Shown: in pieces, positions 34,141-40,239 of the stretch
Position numbering within the stretch: the first letter of the stretch is position 1
Layout: every line of letters starts with the position of its first letter
DNA from: Bacteroides sp.
GTDB taxonomy: Bacteria > Bacteroidota > Bacteroidia > Bacteroidales > Muribaculaceae
NCBI GenBank assembly: GCA_023663525.1
Contig: JAMPHF010000001.1
Coordinates: 54,264 to 94,502 of the forward strand
DNA: 40,239 nt
Direction of reading: 5' to 3'
Translations under genes and position numbers: made by a program
The notes under the pieces: generated by a model
What the model was told of the DNA's origin: nothing
Seen by the model: the letters and a program-made list of their open reading frames with translations, nothing else
Databases searched by the model: none

Positions 34141-35478
34141 ATGAACGCAGTAGCCGTTGTTGACGAACTGAAACGTCGTTTTCCGAATGAACCTGAATAC
34201 ATTCAGGCCGTAGAGGAGGTGCTTACCTCAATCGAAGATGTCTATAATGAGAATCCCGAATTTGAACGCTACAACCTTATCGAGCGTCTGTGTATCCCCG
34301 ACCGTATTTTTGCTTTCCGTGTGTCGTGGGTCGATGACAAGGGTAAGGTCCACAACAATATGGGCTATCGTGTGCAGCACAACAATGCCATTGGTCCGTA
34401 CAAGGGAGGCATACGTTTCCATTCCTCGGTGAATCTTTCAATCCTGAAGTTTCTCGCATTCGAGCAGACATTCAAAAATTCGCTCACCACTCTTGCAATG
34501 GGTGGCGCGAAAGGCGGAAGTGACTTCTCGCCCCGTGGCAAGAGCGACATGGAAGTGATGCGCTTCTGCCAGGCTTTCATCCAAGAGCTATGGCGTCAGA
34601 TTGGTCCTGACACAGACGTTCCCGCCGGTGACATCGGTGTCGGTGGTCGTGAGGTCGGCTATATGTTCGGCGAATACAAGAAAATGGCACGTGAATTCAC
34701 AGGGACTTTCACGGGTAAGGGCATTGAGTTCGGCGGTTCACTTATCCGTCCCGAAGCAACCGGCTATGGCAACGTCTACTTCCTTCTTGAAATGCTGAAG
34801 ACGCGCGGACTCGACATCGAAGGTAAGCGCGTGGCAATATCCGGGTCAGGAAATGTGGCTACATATACAGCCGAAAAACTTCTCCAACTTGGAGCTAAGG
34901 TCGTATCCATGAGCGACAGTGACGGTTCAATATATGTACCCGATGGACTTACACGCGAACAGCTCGACTACATCTTCAAACTTAAAAACATATATCGTGG
35001 TCGCATCCGTGAGTTCGCGGAGGAATACGAGTGTGATTACTTTGAGGGTGAGCGTCCCTGGCAGCACGTTGCATGTGATATTGCCATGCCTTCGGCCACA
35101 CAAAATGAAATCGACGGTGATGACGCGCGTGCGCTTATCGCAAATGGCTGTATCGCTGTCAGCGAGGGTGCCAACATGCCATCGACCCCCGAAGCTATCC
35201 GTGAATTCCAGAAAGCACGCATACTCTATGCTCCCGGCAAGGCTGCCAATGCAGGCGGCGTTTCAGTTTCAGGTCTTGAAATGGCGCAGAACTCGCAGAA
35301 GCTCTCATGGAGTTCGGAGGAAGTTGACAAGAAACTTAAAGAAATCATGTCCGAAATCCACAAGCAATGCGTCAAGTACGGCACAGAGGATGATGGTTAC
35401 ATCAACTATGTCCGTGGGGCAAATGTGGCAGGTTTCATGAAGGTGGCCCGCGCTATGATGGCTCAGGGTATACTCTGA
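34141..35478 (+). CDS. gdhA: Glutamate dehydrogenase (NADP-type, hexameric)
   Basis: This 445-residue enzyme makes glutamate from 2-oxoglutarate and ammonia, and is the main ammonium-assimilating enzyme in Bacteroidales. The substrate motifs are complete: GPYKGGIRFHSSVNLSILKF, LAMGGAKGGSDFSPRGKSD with the catalytic lysine, and DTDVPAGDIGVGGREVGYM with the catalytic aspartate. The nucleotide domain has ISGSGNVATYTAEKLLQLGA and MSDSDGSIY, where the Ser-Asp-Ser at the end of the second strand fits NADP. Length and ending (GANVAGFMKVARAMMAQG) are those of the E. coli GdhA type. It is a single-gene unit with own promoter and terminator. Confidence 0.96.
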   Translation: MNAVAVVDELKRRFPNEPEYIQAVEEVLTSIEDVYNENPEFERYNLIERLCIPDRIFAFRVSWVDDKGKVHNNMGYRVQHNNAIGPYKGGIRFHSSVNLSILKFLAFEQTFKNSLTTLAMGGAKGGSDFSPRGKSDMEVMRFCQAFIQELWRQIGPDTDVPAGDIGVGGREVGYMFGEYKKMAREFTGTFTGKGIEFGGSLIRPEATGYGNVYFLLEMLKTRGLDIEGKRVAISGSGNVATYTAEKLLQLGAKVVSMSDSDGSIYVPDGLTREQLDYIFKLKNIYRGRIREFAEEYECDYFEGERPWQHVACDIAMPSATQNEIDGDDARALIANGCIAVSEGANMPSTPEAIREFQKARILYAPGKAANAGGVSVSGLEMAQNSQKLSWSSEEVDKKLKEIMSEIHKQCVKYGTEDDGYINYVRGANVAGFMKVARAMMAQGIL

Positions 35479-35531
35479 TAACCGATTGTATTTATCCCTT
35501 GCGAGGGGTAAAGTACTTTGATACATAAAGG

Positions 35532-35568
35532 CACCCCCATTCCGACGATAAAGTCCCGGATGGGGGTG
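35532..35568. terminator. Terminator after gdhA
   Basis: CACCCCCATTCCG and CGGATGGGGGTG pair in a GC-rich 12-bp stem with a single bulged base, 53 bp after the gdhA stop, followed by TCTCATTGTATTTTT. The stem could also serve the convergent GNAT/rho transcript, although that side lacks a T-run close to the stem (CTTTATGTATC). Confidence 0.75.
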
Positions 35569-35593
35569 TCTCATTGTATTTTTCCCTATGCCG

Positions 35594-36067
35594 TCAGAGG
35601 TCAAGTTTATAGAGGATGGAATGCCGGTCAGGATATTCGTAGGGAACATCTATATCGGACTTGTCCACCTTGACGAATCCGGAACTCTCATAGAAGGCGT
35701 GTGATTTTGTCGCGACAGACGGTGTGTCGAGTATTATATGCCTTACGCCTTTGCTGATTGCAAAGTCAAGAAGATGCCTGTAAAGCGACAGTCCGACATG
35801 TTTTGACCTGTAATCGCTCCTGACAAAAAATTTTTTAAGCACATACCACTCATCATCAATCCTCATGAGTGCAAGTGTCCCCACTACATGCCCATTGTCA
35901 ATGGCGAGCCAGAAATTTCCGTCTGCCTTCATCTATGCGTCCTGAATGTTCGTCAGATCAGGCTGTTCGGACAGAGGCAGCGCAATTTTTGCTTCGATAT
36001 TCTGAATATCAAGGATGAGACCAACGGCCTCATCCTTATATTCATCGGAATACTGTATGATTTCCAT
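35594..36067 (-). pseudogene. GNAT family acetyltransferase interrupted by one amber codon
   Basis: Reading one continuous frame from MEIIQYSDEYKDEAVGLILD gives 44 residues ending NIQDA, then TAG (35935-35933), then MKADGNFWLAIDNGHVVGTL and 92 more residues to a normal stop. Joined, the two parts give a 157-residue protein of standard GNAT layout: N-terminal beta-alpha region, GHVVGTLAL strand, the acetyl-CoA loop KKFFVRSDYRSKHVGLSLYR, and ILDTPSVATKSHAFYESSGF. No frameshift is needed; one base change explains the break. The second part alone begins with ATG directly after the TAG and could be re-initiated, but lacks the first strand and helix of the fold. Lying 22 bp downstream of rho, it shares its transcript. 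Confidence 0.8.
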
Positions 36068-36089
36068 TTTCTCTGTCAATGGATGGAAA

Positions 36090-38273
36090 TCAGTCGCCCA
36101 TCGTGCGGAGAAGTTCATCATTGTCAGCCGTACGCTCCATGCGATCTTTGATGAATTCCATTGCCTCGATTGAATTTCGGTCGCTAAGGAATCTGCGCAG
36201 AATCCACATTCGGTTGAGCGTTTCGTTGCTGAGAAGAAGATCATCGCGACGAGTTGAAGAAGCCATAATGTCAACTGCGGGGAATATGCGCTTATTGGAA
36301 AGCTTGCGGTCGAGCTGGAGTTCCATATTGCCTGTTCCCTTGAATTCCTCGAAGATCACCTCGTCCATCTTTGAACTCGTTTCAGTGAGTGCGGTAGCGA
36401 TGATGGTGAGTGAACCGCCGTTCTCAATGTTGCGCGCCGCACCGAAGAAACGTTTGGGCTTCTGGAGGGCATTGGCATCCACGCCGCCTGACAGGATCTT
36501 GCCCGATGCAGGGGCACATGTGTTGTATGCGCGGGCGAGACGTGTTATGGAATCAAGAAGAATGACCACATCATGACCACATTCAACCATGCGTTTTGCT
36601 TTCTCAAGAACGATTGACGCGATTTTCACGTGGCGGTCAGCAGGTTCGTCGAAGGTCGAGGCTATCACTTCAGCATTGACACTACGGCTCATGTCTGTCA
36701 CCTCCTCCGGGCGTTCGTCAATCAGAAGAATCATGATGTAGGTCTCGGGATGATTCTCCGCAATCGCGTTGGCGATATCTTTCAATAGAATTGTCTTACC
36801 GGTCTTCGGAGGTGCGACGATGAGACCGCGCTGACCTTTTCCGATGGGCGAGAACATATCCACTACACGCGTCGAGAGATTGTTTGACCTTCCGGAAGTC
36901 AGGTCGAATTTTTCGTTAGGGAACAACGGTGTGAGATGTTCAAAGGCCACGCGGTCGCGGATGAATTCAGGGCTTCGACCATTGACACTGCGCACTGAGC
37001 TGAGGGGATAATATTTATCGCCTTCGCGTGGAGCACGAATTGTAGCGTCAACTACATCACCCGTGCGCAAGGCGTATTGTTTGATTTGTTCTTTTGTGAC
37101 GAGAACATCATCGGGCGACGGAAGATAGTTATAGTCGCTTGAACGAAGGAAACCATGACCGGCGGGATCGATTTCGAGCACACCTGTTGTCTCGATTATG
37201 CCATCGAAATTATATGGTGCAGGTGCCGGCTGTCTTTGTTCCTGCTGTTGGTTCTTGTTGCGGTTTTTCTTGTTCTTCTTATTCTGCTGCTGTTGTTTTT
37301 CCATACCGGGTTCACCGAGCACAATCGGTACCGCCGGCTGTGGCATTTGCTGCGCTTGAGCAGCCTGCTTTGCAGCCATCTCCTTCTCTTGTTGGGTGCG
37401 AGGAGCGAATGTGCGACCGCCGGAGCGAGGGAAGAATGATCCGAACGAACTATCTTTAGGCCTGAAATCGCGTTTTGGCTGTGGCTGTCCTGCCGCCTGA
37501 CCGTCATCAGCAGCCATTTCTACTGCGTCCATGGGTTGATTTGGACGGATGAATACACCATGATGTGACGGTTCGTCATGCTGAACGCGATTTGTATCGT
37601 CAGCATTATTCTCACCGACCGGAGGTTGTGCTGTCGATTCTGAGCTTTCAGATTCGTCTGCATCCGAGGGCAATGGGAGCAGATGCTCGGGACTATCCAT
37701 AGCTGCGGGCTGAGATTGCTCACTGCCATCCATCTGAGATTCAGAGGGCATTGCTTCTTCCTGCGGTTGCTCTGCTGCGTCCGGACGCGGATTTCTTGGC
37801 GGACGACCACGGCGACGTTTTGGCTGTTGCTCACCCGGCTCTTTTTGTGCTTCGGCCGACTGATCGGACGCAGGCATTACAATTTCTGTTGTCTCATCAG
37901 TCACGAGCCGGCGTTCTTCAGATACGGCTGCGTGAGTCGTCTCAGCCTTAGGTTTCCGACCGCGACGTTTTGGTTTCTGCTCAACATCCTGTTGCTCATC
38001 AGACTGTTCGTCGGCAGTAACTTTCGCCTGCGCAGCATTCTTTTTTTGTTTTGGAGTTTGGGCAGATGTCTTATCGTCATTCTCTTTTTTGCCTCGCCGC
38101 CCTTTCGTCATTCCGGCAGTCGATGTGGCAGCCACGTCACGTGCCTGCTGCTCAAGGATGTCGTAAATAAGATTCTCCTTATCGGAGGATTCTACTTTCT
38201 TTATGCCATGTGATTTACCGATTTCGCGTAGCTGGGAATCGTCCATGGCCTCAAGCTCATTGTAATTATACAT
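36090..38273 (-). CDS. rho: Transcription termination factor Rho with long disordered insertion
   Basis: This 727-residue Rho is an RNA-dependent hexameric ATPase that ends transcription. I start at [20 protein letters not shown], the Rho N-terminal helical domain; the longer frame would add 24 residues across the leader hairpin. Residues about 45-350 are a low-complexity, charged, Gln/Pro-rich insertion with AT-hook-like motifs (PKRRGRKPK at 101-109, [14 protein letters not shown] at 151-164) and a Lys/Asn/Gln-rich end. Then come the RNA-binding cold-shock-like domain ([20 protein letters not shown], about 354-430) and the ATPase, with P-loop APPKTGKT (487-494), [13 protein letters not shown] and the Q-loop region. 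A similar insertion in Bacteroides thetaiotaomicron Rho is known to drive phase separation. E. coli Rho is 419 residues, so the insert is the whole difference. Confidence 0.95.
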   Translation of the reverse strand: MYNYNELEAMDDSQLREIGKSHGIKKVESSDKENLIYDILEQQARDVAATSTAGMTKGRRGKKENDDKTSAQTPKQKKNAAQAKVTADEQSDEQQDVEQKPKRRGRKPKAETTHAAVSEERRLVTDETTEIVMPASDQSAEAQKEPGEQQPKRRRGRPPRNPRPDAAEQPQEEAMPSESQMDGSEQSQPAAMDSPEHLLPLPSDADESESSESTAQPPVGENNADDTNRVQHDEPSHHGVFIRPNQPMDAVEMAADDGQAAGQPQPKRDFRPKDSSFGSFFPRSGGRTFAPRTQQEKEMAAKQAAQAQQMPQPAVPIVLGEPGMEKQQQQNKKNKKNRNKNQQQEQRQPAPAPYNFDGIIETTGVLEIDPAGHGFLRSSDYNYLPSPDDVLVTKEQIKQYALRTGDVVDATIRAPREGDKYYPLSSVRSVNGRSPEFIRDRVAFEHLTPLFPNEKFDLTSGRSNNLSTRVVDMFSPIGKGQRGLIVAPPKTGKTILLKDIANAIAENHPETYIMILLIDERPEEVTDMSRSVNAEVIASTFDEPADRHVKIASIVLEKAKRMVECGHDVVILLDSITRLARAYNTCAPASGKILSGGVDANALQKPKRFFGAARNIENGGSLTIIATALTETSSKMDEVIFEEFKGTGNMELQLDRKLSNKRIFPAVDIMASSTRRDDLLLSNETLNRMWILRRFLSDRNSIEAMEFIKDRMERTADNDELLRTMGD

Positions 38274-38289
38274 ATTATATATTAGATTG

Positions 38290-38308
38290 CGGTAAGCAAC
38301 ACTTACCG
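38290..38308 (-). promoter_or_regulatory. Hairpin in the rho leader
   Basis: CGGTAAG (38290-38296) and CTTACCG (38302-38308) form a perfect seven-base stem with a five-base loop, ending 17 bp before the rho start codon on the minus strand. Its distance from the start would let it mask or set the ribosome-binding region. E. coli rho is autoregulated through its leader; a comparable role here is inference. Confidence 0.45.
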
Positions 38309-38605
38309 ATCCTGTGGGGTTATAGTAGTAAAAAATGAAAGTCAATCAATAGAATTGCGGAGAGTTGCAATCGGATGCGGGGAAAACCGCATTAAAATAT
38401 AGTCTAAATTGTGTGGAGAGAGGAAATAGTGAGGATGTGGATTGTTATTTCGTCTGCAATGACATTTGTCTGATATAAATCCTTGGTGTCCAATCGATCA
38501 TAATTGAAATTTCATCATGAAGATTTTTATAGTCAGAACATCTTTGAACGTGGGTTGAATTGGCGGAGCGTCGACATTAATCAGTCAGAATTCACCATAT
38601 AATCG
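38309..38605. other. Intergenic region upstream of rho
   Basis: No gene is supported here. There is a short GC-rich stem ATGCGG/CCGCAT (38375-38392). I could not find a convincing TTTG / TAnnTTTG pair for rho in this stretch; rho may rely on the promoter at 38763-38795. Confidence 0.4.
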
Positions 38606-38716
38606 TTAATCGATGGGCTCTTGCGGGATGGGAAATTTGATAGTTAAATCGAACTCAAACCTTACGTTTTCAACTTTACCCATTTGATTTCCAACTGATT
38701 TCAGCTTGTATTTCAT
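38606..38716 (-). CDS. Candidate 36-residue protein with its own promoter
   Basis: An ATG 41 nt downstream of the predicted start of transcription opens a frame of 36 codons beginning MKYKLKSVGNQMGKVENVRF and ending FPIPQEPID. Its codon choice looks ordinary for the region, but it is short and I recognise no family. The open frame continues upstream of the ATG to just before the promoter's -7 element, so an older, longer gene could have existed. It may be a real small gene, a leader peptide for rho, or a remnant. Confidence 0.3.
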   Translation of the reverse strand: MKYKLKSVGNQMGKVENVRFEFDLTIKFPIPQEPID

Positions 38717-38762
38717 TAAACTACCGAAATAAGGCTGAAGAACGAGCCTCCATTCTTTTGTG

Positions 38763-38795
38763 CAAAGATACGACTAATTTTCTATATTTAACAAA
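38763..38795 (-). promoter_or_regulatory. Promoter directed toward rho
   Basis: On the minus strand TTTG (38795-38792), 21 bp, then TATCTTTG (38770-38763), with a perfect -7 element and slightly wide spacing. Transcription would start near 38756, reading the 36-residue frame and then rho with a leader of nearly 500 nt. Confidence 0.6.
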
Positions 38796-38802
38796 TAAAA
38801 CA

Positions 38803-39027
38803 TCAAAAATGTTTCCAAGTCATTTCCAAGTCATAACCGACAAAGAGGTTTTTACCCGCCACATACCCATCAAGTGCATTTTGTAAATCAGTATATTCAT
38901 TATGCGATGAGCAAGCATGGACAGCCAACCGGTATTTGGAATTTGGTATGGTGACAATTTTCATCCTGAGATTTGGCCCATAATATATGAGTGCATACTG
39001 CTTTTTTGGCACGATACACTATGGCAA
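38803..39027 (-). pseudogene. Remnant reading frame downstream of the broken transglutaminase-like gene
   Basis: This tail continues in the same frame as the transglutaminase-like gene but only after TGA (39030-39028) and TAG (39021-39019). It reads VPKKQYALIYYGPNLRMKIV, then RLAVHACSSHNEYTDLQNAL and GYVAGKNLFVGYDLEM up to TGA. The end carries an exact 11-bp tandem duplication, which must shift the frame relative to the ancestor. I do not recognise the domain. It may be the last domain of the broken gene or a fragment of another gene with a GTG start at 39012. Confidence 0.45.
38812..38833. repeat. Exact 11-bp tandem duplication
   Basis: TTTCCAAGTCA occurs twice in direct tandem. On the minus strand it lies in the last codons of the remnant frame. 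Eleven is not a multiple of three, so its gain would have altered the frame and created the present ending. Confidence 0.85.
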
Positions 39028-40239
39028 TCAATTAGGGGTTTGCCAAAATTTATCGTAATCTGATGTTATTATGTGGGCACTGGTGAAGTCAGAATCAATG
39101 GGCGAAAGAGTTACATGGGTGGATTGCGTCGTATCTCCTTCTGGTGCTTGTCTGTTAAATGTTATGGCCGATATATAGTAGAGATTTTTTGCCATATAGT
39201 AGTCAAGATAATTTTCTTTGGTTTGCTGACTCTCATGATTCCAATTGGCATCTTCATTCAGGATTAGCGGTTGATTTGCAATCAATCTTTGTCTCACCTC
39301 GCCGGGGTGCAACATTAGTCCATTTTCATCTCTTACGAAAGCGGCAAAAGTAGGGTCTGCCCATACCCACTTGTTTAAAGTATCAGACCAAGCGACACAA
39401 ATCACATGACAGTCCGGATCGGTGTCGTAAGCTTTTGGTTGACAAGTTATGTATCTTGCAGGAATTCCCTCTGCAAGCAACGCTTCAGTAAGCATTATAG
39501 CCATCATGCGACAGTTAACACCACGATTATATTATTGGCATGAATCAACAAGATTTGCTAATGTTTTTGGTCCACTCGGATTATCGGAACTTCCATCATG
39601 TCGCACAATATCATGAATCCAATAGGTCAGATTCTTAATTTTGGAGATGTCATCCCCATTCCCGGCTATACTGTCAAGATTAAACCGTTGGCGGACTTCT
39701 GCCAGAGGTGACGATGTTGCGGGTTGATAGGCAAACTCAAGAGGAATGGTATCCGCTGCATAAAAAGGTGAATGTTGCAGAGTTTCAAGTTTAGTCCAAA
39801 ACGCTGGATTTTGTTTGGCTTTACTGTAGGCTGTAACAAACGCAGTGGTATCAACATTAAGTTTAGCGGCAAGTTCAACTGCATATGGCTTTATCCACAT
39901 AAAACGACCTGCAACTTCTGTATCATTGTCTGCATTATTCAGAATATCACTTATTTGAGAAAGCTGATTACGGAAAACTGTAACAAAATCTGTTTTGGAA
40001 ACTATTGTTTCAACAGGTGTGGCTGTAAGCAATTCACTATTGTCCGTGTATAAAAAAGCGAAATTTCCCAAATAGTTTTTGAAAATTGGCGAGTCTGAAG
40101 GGTCGGACATTTCAGAGTATGTAATTATTCCGTTGATTTCGAAAGATTCAAATTCAGGGCATCTTACAACAGCCGTACTGCCGTTTAAATAAAGAAACCG
40201 CAATAGTCGCCACTATGCAAATCCTGTGATTTCACGTCT
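39028..40239 (-). pseudogene. Transglutaminase-like protein gene, disrupted and cut by the window edge
   Basis: The gene runs off the right edge. From the edge one frame reads DVKSQDLHSGDYCGFFI and meets a TAA; the sense then continues one frame over as LNGSTAVVRCPEFESFEING, so a one-base loss near 40186-40191 is likely. The frame goes on to NLVDSCQ, then TAA (39534-39532), then YNRGVNCRMMAIMLTEALLA. The catalytic set of the transglutaminase-like fold is visible downstream: Cys in RGVNCRMMA, His in DPDCHVICVAW and Asp in VWADPTFAAF. The TAA sits seven codons before the catalytic Cys, so the upstream product has no active site and a restart at MMAIM would lack the Cys. Such proteins in Bacteroidales are usually exported; the signal end is outside the window. 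Confidence 0.75.

Noticed and set aside
39019..39030. Selenocysteine or read-through at the TGA and TAG after the transglutaminase-like part
   Set aside because: No selenocysteine-type hairpin is visible after the TGA, a TAG follows three codons later, and other lesions in the same gene point to decay.
35933..39534. Alternative genetic code with TAG or TAA read as an amino acid
   Set aside because: Intact genes in the window stop at TAA, TGA and TAG with sensible C-termini, so the standard code applies.
1..40239. CRISPR array, tRNA, rRNA, prophage or intact insertion sequence
   Set aside because: No regularly spaced repeats, tRNA cloverleaf, rRNA sequence, transposase or phage structural gene was seen on either strand.

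Overview
The window looks like a chromosomal segment of a Bacteroidales bacterium, most plausibly a gut Muribaculaceae-type genome. The reasons are Bacteroidota-style promoters (TTTG, about 19 bp, TAnnTTTG) upstream of several genes, a Rho factor with a very long disordered insertion, a large single-chain PurL, and typical Bacteroidales families (surface-antigen beta-barrel, DUF2807, tiny low-complexity lipoproteins). The family assignment is inference. I see no rRNA, tRNA, CRISPR array, prophage or intact insertion sequence.

Region by region. (1) 0.2-8.3 kb, minus strand: a heavy-metal-type RND efflux system (His-rich adaptor lipoprotein, CusA/CzcA-type pump, TolC-type outer membrane channel) runs into recX and comF, followed by an outer-membrane beta-barrel gene whose 3' end lies in a small repeat cluster. 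(2) 8.5-12.3 kb, plus strand: alpha/beta hydrolase, a membrane-anchored MurF-like ligase, a D-Ala-D-Ala ligase and a 58-residue membrane protein form a compact envelope-precursor cluster. (3) 12.3-14.4 kb: rlmH and nadC diverge from a 37-bp gap, and a HAD phosphatase converges on nadC. (4) 14.6-18.3 kb: purL with its own promoter and terminator. (5) 18.5-22.1 kb: etfB-etfA-acyl-CoA dehydrogenase, closed by a strong terminator. (6) 22.3-24.0 kb: a 54-residue orphan protein and rmuC. (7) 24.2-30.0 kb: lysC-lysA-OPT transporter-MATE transporter, very tightly packed. (8) 30.0-33.2 kb, minus strand: dusB, a DUF2807 protein and a polysaccharide flippase. (9) 33.4-35.6 kb: a small acidic lipoprotein and gdhA, in AT-rich surroundings with good promoters. 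(10) 35.6-40.2 kb, minus strand: rho, a GNAT acetyltransferase broken by one amber codon, and a decayed transglutaminase-like gene running off the right edge.

Most of the window is core metabolism and housekeeping (purine, NAD, lysine/DAP, glutamate, peptidoglycan, rRNA and tRNA modification, DNA repair). The parts most worth a second look are the hydrolase/membrane-MurF/Ddl/58-aa cluster, the Rho insertion with AT-hook-like motifs and a leader hairpin, a recurring intergenic TTATGAGACACA motif with competing hairpin arms, two unlisted-size small proteins, and the cluster of gene decay at the right end. I found nothing I can defend as a wholly new system.
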